DNA of 64,000 bases, taken from positions 1-64,000 of the forward strand of contig JBAQMZ010000016.1 in NCBI GenBank assembly GCA_049303315.1, given 5' to 3'. Every line of letters starts with the position of its first letter. Positions within the stretch are counted from its first letter, which is position 1. The notes beneath the pieces are model-generated. The model did not search any database. It was given only the letters and a program-made list of their open reading frames with translations, and was not told the DNA's origin. This DNA is from Methanoperedens sp049303315 (GTDB lineage Archaea; Halobacteriota; Methanosarcinia; Methanosarcinales; Methanoperedenaceae). Of the stretch, positions 16,289-25,137 are shown in pieces. Both the position numbers and the translations under genes were made by a program.

Positions 16289-16921
16289 TTACACCTTCAT
16301 TGTTGTGGTTTTCATAAGAGCATCGTATGTTGCCTTGGCAAAATTGATGGTTGTTCGTGTTTCGCCATAAACCTTTGTCCACGCATCTTTTATGCCTGCA
16401 ATTTCAAGTACTTTTTTTGCAGTTCCGCCGGAAGCCAGACCAAGTCCGCGAGGGGCGGGTTTGAGTTCCACTTCTACACTGCCTGCTTTACCTATAACCT
16501 CAAAAGGTACCGTATGACCCAGACCGCAGCCGCATTCCCACGAGCCGCAGCCTCTCTTGATATTGATTATATTCATCTTGGCAGTATCTATCGCTTTTCT
16601 GATAGCTACGCCAACCTGGACATCCTTGCCTTCCCCGATGCCGATAAAGCCATCGCCATTGCCTACAATTACCGTGGCTCTGAATTTTACCCGCCTGCCG
16701 GAATCTGTCATCCTCTGGACCATATTGATATCCAGGACTTCATCTCTTATTTCAGGCAGCAACGCGTCAACTATCTGGTACTCTCTTATGGGCAGTCCCG
16801 ACTCAAGGGCTTCGCTCATCGTGGTTACCTGTCCTTCCTTGACTAATTTGCCAAGTCTTGTTTGGGGAACCCATTCTACTTTCTGTTCTTCGAATTTTCT
16901 ATCGAATTTTCTATCTGCCAT
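16289..16921 (-). CDS. rps5: Ribosomal protein uS5
   Basis: 210 residues. The double-stranded RNA-binding-like S5 domain (RRVKFRATVIVGNGDGFIGIG) and the C-terminal S5 domain with PRGLGLASGGTAKKVLEIAG are both complete. Small-subunit protein of the decoding-site region. Confidence 0.94.
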   Translation of the reverse strand: MADRKFDRKFEEQKVEWVPQTRLGKLVKEGQVTTMSEALESGLPIREYQIVDALLPEIRDEVLDINMVQRMTDSGRRVKFRATVIVGNGDGFIGIGEGKDVQVGVAIRKAIDTAKMNIINIKRGCGSWECGCGLGHTVPFEVIGKAGSVEVELKPAPRGLGLASGGTAKKVLEIAGIKDAWTKVYGETRTTINFAKATYDALMKTTTMKV

Positions 16922-16925
16922 ATTT

Positions 16926-17444
16926 TCACCTGAATTCGCCCTGAATCTTTTGTTTTACTGCCTCAACCTGCTCTGCAACGTTTGTTTTCCTGTATTTATC
17001 AATATGTTTACCCATAATCCTGTCGTCAGACGGGAAAATTGCCGGGTCATGGGGTATATCAAGACCTGCATCTACTGCTCCTTTCAAAGCTGCAAATAGC
17101 CGTCCGCCCTGTGTTGTGTGATATAACCCGGTGTCGAGTATCGCCTCTTTCTGCCCGGTTTTTTTTGCGCGATGTCCGAGCAATAACCCTGCCAGGTATG
17201 CGGATGCGATATTTCCCGTTCCTGCAGTATAACCGTATTTCTTCAATTCACTCGTATTTGCCGAAACGAGAGTAACGTCTCCAGATGCGGAAGGTATTAC
17301 TATCTGCGCCAGCGTATTTTTTGAACTTTTCCTGACCACAAGGCGGGGTTTCTTTGAAATTAGCAATTGTTTTCTTGCCCGGTAATCTGTCTTACCGTCT
17401 CTTACTCTTCTGAATTTGACTCTGTATCTTGCTCCTGTTGCCAT
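16926..17444 (-). CDS. rpl18: Ribosomal protein uL18
   Basis: About 172 residues from ATG 17444 (MATGARYRVKFRR); a GTG at 17450 overlaps the eL19 stop. Archaeal uL18, binds 5S rRNA. GNIASAYLAGLLLGHRAKKTG is characteristic. Confidence 0.93.
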   Translation of the reverse strand: MATGARYRVKFRRVRDGKTDYRARKQLLISKKPRLVVRKSSKNTLAQIVIPSASGDVTLVSANTSELKKYGYTAGTGNIASAYLAGLLLGHRAKKTGQKEAILDTGLYHTTQGGRLFAALKGAVDAGLDIPHDPAIFPSDDRIMGKHIDKYRKTNVAEQVEAVKQKIQGEFR

Positions 17445-17446
17445 GT

Positions 17447-17899
17447 TCACGCCACCTTGCCTTTAAGTTGTTCTATGTTAGCGTTCAGGTGCGCCCTGCT
17501 TCTGAATTCTCCGCCTTTTGCTTTGCGGTATAATTTCCTGTATGTAGAAACATCAATGGTATTATTGTCTCTTTTTTCTTTAAGAAGACTGCGCAATGCC
17601 CGGATTTTCTTCATCCACTGTTCTTTCTTGGGGTTCCGTGCGCCCTTTGCGCCGTTTCTTGAGCCGTGACCCTTCCTGTGTCCATAATCACGGGCCTCAT
17701 CGGCTTTTCGTACCCTTCCGCGGCTATTTCCGTTTATTTCTCTTTTGCCGATTTTCTTTTCTCCGATCAATTTGCGGATATCTTCCCGCGTCAGGGCGGT
17801 GGAAATGTCCTTATAGGCTTCGGGATTCATCCATACCCGGTTCACACCTATGTCCATAACCTCTGCCGCCAATCGCCTCTGGTTCGCTAAATCTGTCAT
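17447..17899 (-). CDS. rpl19e: Ribosomal protein eL19
   Basis: 150 residues beginning MTDLANQRRLAAEVMDIGVNR, the usual archaeal eL19 N-terminus. The frame is open further upstream to 18052, but that extension is read from palindromic repeats and is not ribosomal. The true start ATG at 17899 sits in the stem of the CATAAAGCGA-GGTG-TCGCTTTATG hairpin, and overlaps the stop of the 87-codon leader ORF (ATGA). Its translation therefore probably depends on that leader, unlike every other gene of this operon. Confidence 0.93.
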   Translation of the reverse strand: MTDLANQRRLAAEVMDIGVNRVWMNPEAYKDISTALTREDIRKLIGEKKIGKREINGNSRGRVRKADEARDYGHRKGHGSRNGAKGARNPKKEQWMKKIRALRSLLKEKRDNNTIDVSTYRKLYRKAKGGEFRSRAHLNANIEQLKGKVA

Positions 17900-18159
17900 A
17901 AAGCGACACCTCGCTTTATGAGGTATAGGGTATGCGAAGCATCCCCTTCCCGAGTCACGCCTCGGGAGGGCGTGTCCACGTAAGCCGATACTTCGGCTTG
18001 CGCAGTGTTGGGGTATGTCGCACATACCCCTCGTTTGATAAACCTTTCCCAAAGGTTTACGTATGCGGAAGCATACGTGTTGTCTTTGCTAAAGGTTTCA
18101 AACCTTTTTGATAAACCTTTCTCAAAGGTTTTTGATAAAACTTTCCTAAAGTTTTTCAT
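17896..18159 (-). repeat. Hairpin-train leader element between eL32 and eL19
   Basis: A 260-bp insertion in the ribosomal operon. An 87-codon ORF starts at ATG 18159, overlapping the eL32 stop (ATGA), and ends at TGA 17898-17896, overlapping the eL19 ATG. It begins MKNFRKVLSK and ends IKRGVAL, with IKRGV also once inside. Palindromes in order include AAAGGTTT repeats, ACGTATGC/GCATACGT, GGGGTATGT/ACATACCCC, AAGCCGA/TCGGCTT, CCCGAG/CTCGGG, ATGCTTCGCAT and the final CATAAAGCGA/TCGCTTTATG. ATGA is present at both ends, consistent with insertion into an original eL32-ATGA-eL19 junction. Confidence 0.85.
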
Positions 18160-18806
18160 GTTGTTTCACTCCTTGCGGGATTTAAAATCTTCAATCCCAA
18201 TTCAGCAGCCTTCTTCTCTATGATCGCCCGCTTTCTTGATCCAACCGTGTGAGCTATTCTGGCAGCCTGCCTGCCGACCTTAAGAGACTCAATATCTTTG
18301 GGGGTTCTCACCAGGACTTCCTCAAATCCGGATGGATGAAGTCCGCGAACTGCTGCCGGACTGCCATAACCTGCCTCCACAAGCGGAGTTTTTCCTTTGA
18401 CTGCATAACGTGTCTTGTTATGAATACCGTCAGGTCTCCTCCAGTAATCTGCAAGCTTCTTTTTCTTATGGGAATCAGTCTGCTTGAACTCGGGTTTCTT
18501 ACTTTTCTGTTTCTTCCTGACATTAAGAAGCCTTTTCGTTTCTTCATCAAGAACAATGGTTACGGGCAGTGCTTCTGTTTTTTCTTCCTTCTTTTCTTCT
18601 TCAACAACTATCTCATCAGCAGAAGCTTTGATTTTATTTGCAAGTTTTGCGCCTATTCCTTTGATAGCTGTAATTTCATCTACGCTTGCCTTTTTTATCG
18701 AAGCGATAGTTTTAAATCCTGCATCATAAAGTAATTTTGCCTTAGCTTTGCCAACACCTTCGATGGTTGTGAGCTGTTTGATTGCTTCATCTTCCATTTT
18801 TTTCAC
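18156..18806 (-). CDS. rpl32e: Ribosomal protein eL32 with N-terminal helix-hairpin-helix extension
   Basis: 216 residues. Residues about 10-70 hold two helix-hairpin-helix motifs (IEGVGKAKAKLL and IKGIGAKLANKI), an acidic/Lys linker follows (EEEKKEEKTEA), and eL32 proper begins about residue 90 (RLLNVRKKQKSKKPEFKQ...). HhH extensions on eL32 are known in several euryarchaea. It overlaps uL6 by 4 bases upstream. Confidence 0.92.
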   Translation of the reverse strand: MKKMEDEAIKQLTTIEGVGKAKAKLLYDAGFKTIASIKKASVDEITAIKGIGAKLANKIKASADEIVVEEEKKEEKTEALPVTIVLDEETKRLLNVRKKQKSKKPEFKQTDSHKKKKLADYWRRPDGIHNKTRYAVKGKTPLVEAGYGSPAAVRGLHPSGFEEVLVRTPKDIESLKVGRQAARIAHTVGSRKRAIIEKKAAELGLKILNPARSETT

Positions 18807-19327
18807 CGCCTCTCTACGAGGTAAACCCCGTCCTGGAATACCCTCGGGTCAAATCTTTTGATTTTTGTAGCCTGGCGGATGTTAGCTGCTGTTTGCCCAA
18901 CATCTTCCTTATTTATCCCGGAAACAATTACTTGGTCTCCTTTTATCGCGACCTTTGTATTACCCTGGATATTGGCCTTTCTTGCTCTCTTTTCACCAAG
19001 GAAATTGCCTATTATTACCTGCTGTCCTTCGGTTTTCAATTGGATAGGGAAATGCGAATAAACCACTTTCATCGTATACTCATATCCACTTGTTACTCCT
19101 GCAATCATATTTTTTAAATGGGATTCAAGTGTGCCCAGCATTGCAAGCTGTTCTCTTCTTGGCATATCGGTCATAACAACGACCTCCGAATCATTTCTCT
19201 TTATTGTAATTCCAGGATACCATAGTTCTCTCTGGAGCTGTCCTTTCGGGCCTGATATCGATACATTCAACTTATCGATATTGATGTTCACGCCCTCCGG
19301 GATTCCTATTGTTCTCTTCGTTTCCAT
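18803..19327 (-). CDS. rpl6: Ribosomal protein uL6
   Basis: 174 residues from ATG 19327 (METKRTIGIPEGVNI), chosen over ATG 19336 because AGGTGA lies six bases before it. Two L6 repeats; VSISGPKGQLQREL and QIGNFLGEKRAR-like segment IIGNFLGEKRARKANI are typical. Confidence 0.93.
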   Translation of the reverse strand: METKRTIGIPEGVNINIDKLNVSISGPKGQLQRELWYPGITIKRNDSEVVVMTDMPRREQLAMLGTLESHLKNMIAGVTSGYEYTMKVVYSHFPIQLKTEGQQVIIGNFLGEKRARKANIQGNTKVAIKGDQVIVSGINKEDVGQTAANIRQATKIKRFDPRVFQDGVYLVERR

Positions 19328-19336
19328 AACATTCAC

Positions 19337-19726
19337 CTAATAAACATACGCAAGTAACTGGCCGCCAAGACCGTTCTCCCTGGCTTCGGAATGGGTCATA
19401 ACACCATTTGGTGTGGTCAGGATAATAGACCCAAAACCCTTAGCAGGTAAGAACCGCTTTTCCCATGCCTCGAATTCGGTATTCTTTACAGCGTGCCGCG
19501 GCCTGATTACTCCGCATTTGTTAATCTTTCCTTTTAGCTGGACTTTAAACACACCGGATTTTCCATCCTCGATGAATTCGAAATCACCGATATATCCTTT
19601 ATCCTTCATGACCTTGAGCACACTTCCTATTACTTTTGAAGCTGGTCTGATGGTACATTCCGGTTTACCTATACTTTCTGCATTTTTTATTGTTGATAAT
19701 GCGTCTGCGAGTGGATCTAATAACAT
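19337..19726 (-). CDS. rps8: Ribosomal protein uS8
   Basis: 129 residues from ATG 19726 (MLLDPLADALSTIKNAE), preceded by GGTGAT. C-terminal GFGSIILTTPNGVMTHSEAR is the S8 signature. Directly upstream of uL6. Confidence 0.94.
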   Translation of the reverse strand: MLLDPLADALSTIKNAESIGKPECTIRPASKVIGSVLKVMKDKGYIGDFEFIEDGKSGVFKVQLKGKINKCGVIRPRHAVKNTEFEAWEKRFLPAKGFGSIILTTPNGVMTHSEARENGLGGQLLAYVY

Positions 19727-19735
19727 TAAAATCAC

Positions 19736-19888
19736 CTACGTATATTTCTCAAAGCCCATGTCATAAGCGATATCCCTGAAGCATTGCCTGCAGAGGTATA
19801 TATCATATTTCCGAACAAGTCCCTGCTTTCTGCCGCAGCGTTTGCAGACATTGGCACCGGCTCCAAATTTTTTCTTACTCCGTTCCAT
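19736..19888 (-). CDS. rps14: Ribosomal protein uS14 (zinc-binding type)
   Basis: 50 residues from ATG 19888. MERSKKKFGAGANVCKRCGR then LCRQCFRDIAYDMGF: two CxxC pairs bind zinc, as in archaeal S14. It sits between uL5 and uS8, its conserved position. Confidence 0.93.
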   Translation of the reverse strand: MERSKKKFGAGANVCKRCGRKQGLVRKYDIYLCRQCFRDIAYDMGFEKYT

Positions 19889-20395
19889 TTAAATTACCTC
19901 CGCGCCGTACGTTTCTTTTAAAAAAGAAATAGCCTCTTCCTTTTTCAACCTGTGATTCATGGGTATTTTTTGTTTCTCAACCTTTCGGGTGTGTATCCTG
20001 TATCCCGGGCGCTTTAAAGAAACATTTACATCCATTCCGTAAATGCCTATTGACGGATCGTATTTCATCCCCGGGAAATCGGTATGTTCCTCAATCCCGA
20101 ATGAAAAGTTTCCATTCTCATCAAACTGGGATGCACTCAATTTATTATCGACGATTTTTAAAGCGGTCTTCAAAAATTCCTGTGCATTTTTTCCTCTTAA
20201 AGTAACCTTGCACCCGATTGGTTCTCGTTTCTTTATAGAGAAAGACGGCAATGTTTTCTTTGCAATTGCCCGGACCGGTTTTTGCTTGACTATTGTCTCA
20301 AGTAAGTTTTCAGCATTGATAAGCCGTTCACCGCTTTCTCCCGTACCTATATGAACAGTAACTTTCTCGATTAAAGGTATTCTCATTGGATTCAT
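19889..20395 (-). CDS. rpl5: Ribosomal protein uL5
   Basis: 168 residues from ATG 20395 (MNPMRIPLIEKVTVHIGTGE), one base after the eS4 stop; an upstream in-frame start at 20428 lies inside eS4. Binds 5S rRNA. VRAIAKKTLPSFSIKKREPI and FPGMKYDPSIGIYGMDV are typical. Confidence 0.93.
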   Translation of the reverse strand: MNPMRIPLIEKVTVHIGTGESGERLINAENLLETIVKQKPVRAIAKKTLPSFSIKKREPIGCKVTLRGKNAQEFLKTALKIVDNKLSASQFDENGNFSFGIEEHTDFPGMKYDPSIGIYGMDVNVSLKRPGYRIHTRKVEKQKIPMNHRLKKEEAISFLKETYGAEVI

Positions 20396-20396
20396 C

Positions 20397-21089
20397 TTAA
20401 ACCACCTTGATTTCAGGTGTGGATTCACCTATGACAAATACATAATCTTCAATTGTCTCGAATTCCCGTTCATTCGATATGGCTACCATATTCGTTCCTG
20501 AACCTCTGACTTTGCGGATTTGTTTTATCTTCCCGACCTCTCCCGAGTGTTCTCCGCCGACAATCATGGCAAGATTCCCTGGTTTATACGGAATATGTTT
20601 GATAATTTTCCGGTCCGGGAAACCCAGGATGACAGTATCAATCGTGTTGTACTCATTGGATGCCAGGATATTGCTGCCGTCATGCAGGTTCAGTTGCACG
20701 GCACCTTTTTTCACAATTGTCTTATTATTTATCCTGCATAATTTCAAAGCATTTGCATCTTCCTTGTAGAGTTTGAACCTGTTCTGGGCATCCAGGAGGA
20801 CGCGATAATATTCATTGGTTGTCGGGATTGAAACTATATCGAAGAGACCTACCATATGCTTATAATTCGTTCTTTTTACTCCATCTACGAAAACATTACC
20901 TTCATTAATTATTGTCCTGGCTTCCTTGCCTGTATTAGCAATTTTTAGCATATCCCTTACTACAACAAGTAATGGAATCCCTGTTCCCTTTGAGTGTGAT
21001 CCCGCATTGGCTCCAACAACCCAGTGATGCGTCTTTCGTGTAATCGGCCATGATGTTGGTGCCGCTACTCTTTTCTGATGTCTTGCCAT
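20397..21089 (-). CDS. rps4e: Ribosomal protein eS4
   Basis: 230 residues: S4 RNA-binding domain (about 40-100, containing IINEGNVFVDGVKRTNYK), central domain, and C-terminal KOW motif (GNLAMIVGGEHSGEVGKIKQ). Archaeal/eukaryotic-only protein at its usual position between uL24 and uL5. Confidence 0.94.
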   Translation of the reverse strand: MARHQKRVAAPTSWPITRKTHHWVVGANAGSHSKGTGIPLLVVVRDMLKIANTGKEARTIINEGNVFVDGVKRTNYKHMVGLFDIVSIPTTNEYYRVLLDAQNRFKLYKEDANALKLCRINNKTIVKKGAVQLNLHDGSNILASNEYNTIDTVILGFPDRKIIKHIPYKPGNLAMIVGGEHSGEVGKIKQIRKVRGSGTNMVAISNEREFETIEDYVFVIGESTPEIKVV

Positions 21090-21431
21090 TTAATCACCTA
21101 AGCGCTTTTCGTCTTTGATTTCTAATTTTGTTATCATTACATTCGAAGGCTCAACCGGTCTTGGTACTTCGGTGCCGTCTGATTTGGTGACGCTAACACC
21201 GTCTACGGTGATGGTCATTTTTGTAAGATTTACTTTGGCTACCTTTCCCTCTTTACCTTTATGATCGCCGCGGAGGACTTTCACAGTATCGCCGGTGCGT
21301 ACAGGTATGCTTTTAATTCCGTGTTTTTCCGCAAGTTCGGGGCTAAGCATAGCGCCCAATAGTTTATGCCTCTTGTGGAGCGGTGCCTGGTATCTGGATT
21401 TTCTCTGTTTTCTTGGTTGTGATGATACCAT
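21090..21431 (-). CDS. rpl24: Ribosomal protein uL24
   Basis: 113 residues, N-terminal SQPRKQRKSRYQAPLHKRHK and KOW motif VKVLRGDHKGKEGKVAKV. Abuts eS4. Confidence 0.93.
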   Translation of the reverse strand: MVSSQPRKQRKSRYQAPLHKRHKLLGAMLSPELAEKHGIKSIPVRTGDTVKVLRGDHKGKEGKVAKVNLTKMTITVDGVSVTKSDGTEVPRPVEPSNVMITKLEIKDEKRLGD

Positions 21432-21439
21432 GTTCTCAC

Positions 21440-21838
21440 CTACACTATAATCGAGGCTGCTGATGATATCTTCGAGTACCGCTCGGCAGCTTCCCTGGCA
21501 ACAGGGCCTTTTATTTCGGTGCCTTTTGGCACGCCTTCATCATCCACTATCACACAGGCGTTGTCCTCAAAAGAAACCCGCATTCCATCAGGCCGCCTGA
21601 ACTCCTTTTTCTGACGTATTATGACCGCTTTGAACATTTGTTTTCTCATTTCCGGGGTTCCTTTCTTGACGCTTACGATAAGAGTATCTCCAATACCTGC
21701 GCGAGGGTATCTGTTCCTTACACCGCGATATTTTAATACCGAAATAACTTCAACGACACGCGCACCTGTGTTATCGGCGACTTCCATACGGCTTGCCGTG
21801 TTAATTGCACGCGGTATTTTTGCCTTCATCCCTTTCAT
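21440..21838 (-). CDS. rpl14: Ribosomal protein uL14
   Basis: 132 residues, archaeal uL14. ADNTGARVVEVISVLKYRG and PRAGIGDTLIVSVKKGTPE are the family signature. Overlaps the uS17 stop by 4 bases. Confidence 0.94.
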   Translation of the reverse strand: MKGMKAKIPRAINTASRMEVADNTGARVVEVISVLKYRGVRNRYPRAGIGDTLIVSVKKGTPEMRKQMFKAVIIRQKKEFRRPDGMRVSFEDNACVIVDDEGVPKGTEIKGPVAREAAERYSKISSAASIIV

Positions 21839-22158
21839 TTTGCCACCTCGATAATCACATAGGATTTTGTCTTGCTAAGTGGTCTGCATTCTGCAATCGT
21901 TACGTTATCGCCCTCTTTTGCATTTATGCAGGGAGGGTTGTGGGCATGTACCTTGGTCTTTCTCTTCTCGTACCGCTCGAATTTTGCAATCTTTTTGACA
22001 AATGTTCTCTGCACAACTACAGTGTTATCCATTTTGTCGCTGACTACGACTCCTTTTAAAACCTGCCCTCTTACGGGCAGGACTCCATGAAAAGGACATT
22101 TGGGATCAGTACATTCTTTTGCTGGCGGTTGAACATCCAGCCCGATATCTCGTGTCAT
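21835..22158 (-). CDS. rps17: Ribosomal protein uS17
   Basis: 107 residues from ATG 22158 (MTRDIGLDVQPPAKECTDPK). The longer frame to 22242 overlaps the RNase P gene and is rejected. OB-fold core contains GVVVSDKMDNTVVVQRTF. CTDPKCPFHG is the archaeal N-terminal zinc-like motif. Confidence 0.93.
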   Translation of the reverse strand: MTRDIGLDVQPPAKECTDPKCPFHGVLPVRGQVLKGVVVSDKMDNTVVVQRTFVKKIAKFERYEKRKTKVHAHNPPCINAKEGDNVTIAECRPLSKTKSYVIIEVAK

Positions 22159-22171
22159 TATTATACCTCTT

Positions 22172-22507
22172 CTATTTCCTGAATTTTTTCTTAAATTTTG
22201 TCTGGATTCTATTTTCGGGTTGCGAGAGCAATAATCTTCCATCGACTTTGAGTGTCAGCGGTAAGTAACGTTTACCGTCAACTGTTTGATGAGCCGTCCT
22301 CACCAATGATGGAATTGTGAATATAAATGATGAACAGGATTTCGATACTTTTTTCTCCTGTACACCGGTTCTTATTGTAAGCATATTTTTTGTTTCATCG
22401 ATTATCCGTCCCTCTATTCCTATGAGGGAACTGTTTGTGCTGTCCACTACCTTTGTATCAAGACCGATGAGTTCATGGTGTATGATATTGTGTGGTGTCA
22501 GCTTCAT
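22172..22507 (-). CDS. rnp1: RNase P protein component 1 (Rpp29/Pop4)
   Basis: 111 residues. MKLTPHNIIHHELIGLDTKV and the Sm-like core GIEGRIIDETKNMLTIRTG identify archaeal Rpp29, a protein subunit of RNase P that matures tRNA 5' ends. Its place between uL29 and uS17 is conserved in archaea. Confidence 0.92.
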   Translation of the reverse strand: MKLTPHNIIHHELIGLDTKVVDSTNSSLIGIEGRIIDETKNMLTIRTGVQEKKVSKSCSSFIFTIPSLVRTAHQTVDGKRYLPLTLKVDGRLLLSQPENRIQTKFKKKFRK

Positions 22508-22707
22508 TATTCTTTAGGCTCCTTCTGAATTGTTTTTATCCTTGCGATAGTTTTCCTTATCTCTTTAATCCTGCCCGGATTTTCAGGAGCGCCGCCAGCC
22601 GAAGCGACAGCACGTTCGCGGATTAGCTCCATTTTGAGCTTGTCCAGTTCTTCCTGCCGCTCGGTTATGTTCATGTTCCTGATTTCATCGACCCGCAGTA
22701 TTGCCAT
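22507..22707 (-). CDS. rpl29: Ribosomal protein uL29
   Basis: 66 residues, two-helix protein with EIRNMNITERQEELDKLKME and ENPGRIKEIRKTIARIKT. Shares a base with neighbours on both sides. Confidence 0.93.
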   Translation of the reverse strand: MAILRVDEIRNMNITERQEELDKLKMELIRERAVASAGGAPENPGRIKEIRKTIARIKTIQKEPKE

Positions 22708-23546
22708 TACTTTTCCTCCTTCTTATGGAGGCGTGATGCCGGGTGCCAGTAATCGTACTCAGGATGTTTGTGTTCCATGACATCCCCGTGCATTCTCTCT
22801 TCGATATTGCCTGTATGGCCTTCTTCTGCTGTGGATACAGGCGCTTCAGGTGCATGTTCCACCACCGCTTCAGGTTTTACTTCATGCGGAGCCGCCTTAA
22901 CAATCTCTACAATGCCCGCTGCCGGTTTCTTTTCAACTGTTTCCGGGGCTACAACCTGAACGGTCTTAAACCTGCCAGGAAGCTTAACAGTAGGCCTGAT
23001 TAACCGAACGCGACATCCAATAACTCCCAGTTTTTTAATCGCAATCGCAAATCCGTCATCGACCAGTTCCATCGCCGGGTTGCCTGCATGAAGCATATTG
23101 CCGCCGACAAATTTTTCGGTCTTTTTCCTTGGGCCGGTCAATTTGCCTGCAATATCAATCTCGCACCCGAGCGCTCCCGATTCCAGTATCCTGCGAAGCA
23201 TGTTATGGCCGGCTTTCCTGAAATAAAGGCCGCGTTCGATTGCGCCTGCAAGCCTTGAAGCCATCATCTGCGCATTGAGTTCCGGGATTTTTACTTCCTG
23301 GACATCTATCTGCGGGTTATCCACGCGGAAAACGGTTTCAAGGTCATGTGTAAGCTTGTGGATGGTCTTTCCGCCTTTTCCGATTATCATACCGGGTTTC
23401 TCTGCAAATATCGTAATCTGGGTACCCATCGGGGTCCTGTTGATATTCATGCCGCCGTAACCGGCGCGTTCTAACTGCTTGGAAAAGTATTCCGCCATCT
23501 GCGCCTTATCAAGACCGTTCTTAACGAATTTTCTTTCAACTCCCAT
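22707..23546 (-). CDS. rps3: Ribosomal protein uS3
   Basis: 279 residues. KH domain (FAEKPGMIIGKGGKTIHKLT, about 48-67), S3 C-terminal domain, then an extension of about 75 residues rich in Glu, Ala and His (EVKPEAVVEHAPEAPVS...), longer than the minimal archaeal S3 of about 210. Such tails vary between lineages. Confidence 0.93.
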   Translation of the reverse strand: MGVERKFVKNGLDKAQMAEYFSKQLERAGYGGMNINRTPMGTQITIFAEKPGMIIGKGGKTIHKLTHDLETVFRVDNPQIDVQEVKIPELNAQMMASRLAGAIERGLYFRKAGHNMLRRILESGALGCEIDIAGKLTGPRKKTEKFVGGNMLHAGNPAMELVDDGFAIAIKKLGVIGCRVRLIRPTVKLPGRFKTVQVVAPETVEKKPAAGIVEIVKAAPHEVKPEAVVEHAPEAPVSTAEEGHTGNIEERMHGDVMEHKHPEYDYWHPASRLHKKEEK

Positions 23547-23548
23547 TA

Positions 23549-23992
23549 TTACGCCTCCAGTATCATTTCAACACTGACTGTTTCGTGGTTCTTTGGAGAA
23601 GCCCTGCCCTGCGCTCGCTTAAACTGCCCCATATATGTATGGCCTTTCTTGGTTGCTATATGGGTTATTCTCATGTTCTCAGGGTCAAGCCCTTTATATG
23701 TGGCATTACTTTCGACATTTTTTAATACCTTGAGGAATTCCTTTGCAGCTTTCTGCGGGTACCTGCCTGTACACATCCCTTTCCTGTGGGGAATGTTTCT
23801 TGTATATCTCTTATAAGGCACGGCCTGTTTCAGCTCGGACACATCCTCAAGAAAACCTCTGGCTTTATTGAGTTTCATGCCTTTTATTGCAGATGCTATC
23901 TCATGCGCATGTTTTTTTGAAATATGAAGTTCCTTGCCCAAAGCTTTTGAAGTTTTTTCGGGTTCAGGTTCAATTGAGTAATTTAGTTTCAT
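23549..23992 (-). CDS. rpl22: Ribosomal protein uL22
   Basis: 147 residues from ATG 23992 (MKLNYSIEPEPEKTSKALGK); upstream ATG 23998 and GTG 24001 overlap the uS19 stop. Lines the exit tunnel. PYKRYTRNIPHRKGMCTGRY is the archaeal signature. Confidence 0.92.
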   Translation of the reverse strand: MKLNYSIEPEPEKTSKALGKELHISKKHAHEIASAIKGMKLNKARGFLEDVSELKQAVPYKRYTRNIPHRKGMCTGRYPQKAAKEFLKVLKNVESNATYKGLDPENMRITHIATKKGHTYMGQFKRAQGRASPKNHETVSVEMILEA

Positions 23993-23997
23993 GTACA

Positions 23998-24411
23998 TCA
24001 CTTCAGCGGGATGAATTTGCTTGATCTTGTAGCTCCGATACCTGCTGCTCCATGTGAAACTTTCTTTCGTGTCAGCACGAATTCACCGAAATAATGACCA
24101 ACCATTTCAGGAATAATATCAATCGGCACAAACTCTTTTCCACTATGGATGGCGATTTTCAGGCCAATCATTTCAGGCAGTACTATCATATCCCGCAAAT
24201 GCGTCCTGATATTCTGGTCTTTAATCCTGACTTTGTGCAGCAATTTCTTATGGTCTTCCGAAAGGCCACGCTGTAATGTCCGGCGCTGTCTTGCCGGGAC
24301 AAGCAGTGCGAACTCGTCCTGGGTCAACTTCTTGAGGTCTTCCAATGTTTTTCCTCTGTATGTGAATTCTCCCTTCCTTTTGGGTATTTTTGATGATTCT
24401 CTTCTTGCCAT
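23998..24411 (-). CDS. rps19: Ribosomal protein uS19
   Basis: 137 residues. Archaeal N-terminus (KRKGEFTYRGKTLEDLKKLT) and core with IAIHSGKEFVPIDIIPEMVG and GEFVLTRKKVSHGAAGIGAT. Confidence 0.94.
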   Translation of the reverse strand: MARRESSKIPKRKGEFTYRGKTLEDLKKLTQDEFALLVPARQRRTLQRGLSEDHKKLLHKVRIKDQNIRTHLRDMIVLPEMIGLKIAIHSGKEFVPIDIIPEMVGHYFGEFVLTRKKVSHGAAGIGATRSSKFIPLK

Positions 24412-24417
24412 GTATTA

Positions 24418-25128
24418 TCACTTCTTTCCGGTTCTTCTTGCCGCTATCGAGCCGACTTTCCGTCCTGGTGGTGTGCCGCGGGCTACGGTCTTTGGTCTTC
24501 CCGGATGCTGCCGCCCTCCGCCTCCGAAGGGATGGTCTACAACGTTCATTGCAACGCCCCTGCTTCTTGGCCATTTGGTTGCCCTGACTTTCATCTTGTG
24601 GTATTTCTTGCCTGCATTGATGAACGGCTTCTCGGTGCGCCCTCCGGCAGCCACAACGCCTATTGTAGCCCTGCATTTGGGATTGAGCCATTTCATCTCG
24701 CCGCTTGGCAGTTGCACCACGGTCTTGCCCACATCATGCGCCACAAGAATCCCGTACATTCCTGAAGCCCTTGCGAATTTCCCTCCATCGCCAGGCTGTG
24801 ATTCTATATTGCAGATTGGGACCCCTTCGGGGATTTCCGCAAGCACCAGGGTATTGCCCGGCTCTACGGCTGCGGATATACCGCACTGTATGGTCTGGCT
24901 GACCTCAGTGCCTTCCGGTATAAGCATCAACCGTTCCTCGCCGTTGCTGAATGATATGCGCGCAATGGGTGCAGAGCGTGCAGTATCATGGATTATTTCA
25001 AGTACTTTTCCCGTGACAATCCCCTCTTCTACCTTTAAATGTTCAAGGTTTGCTTTGAATTTATGAGAGGGCGCTTTGTACGTCGGAGAACCTTTTCCCC
25101 TGCTCTGAGCAATAATTCTATGTCCCAT
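24418..25128 (-). CDS. rpl2: Ribosomal protein uL2
   Basis: 236 residues. C-terminal VVDHPFGGGGRQHPGRPKTV includes the conserved loop with the histidine needed for peptidyl transferase centre assembly. N-terminal MGHRIIAQSRGKGSPTYKAP is archaeal type. Confidence 0.95.
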   Translation of the reverse strand: MGHRIIAQSRGKGSPTYKAPSHKFKANLEHLKVEEGIVTGKVLEIIHDTARSAPIARISFSNGEERLMLIPEGTEVSQTIQCGISAAVEPGNTLVLAEIPEGVPICNIESQPGDGGKFARASGMYGILVAHDVGKTVVQLPSGEMKWLNPKCRATIGVVAAGGRTEKPFINAGKKYHKMKVRATKWPRSRGVAMNVVDHPFGGGGRQHPGRPKTVARGTPPGRKVGSIAARRTGKK

Positions 25129-25137
25129 ATTATCACC

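Noticed and set aside
17900..18052. N-terminal extension of eL19 to 18052
   Set aside because: Translated palindromic repeat, absent from eL19 family; ATG 17899 gives the normal protein.
24149..25066. 305-codon frame on the plus strand
   Set aside because: Antisense to uL2 and uS19, which are certain; composition is that of a shadow frame.
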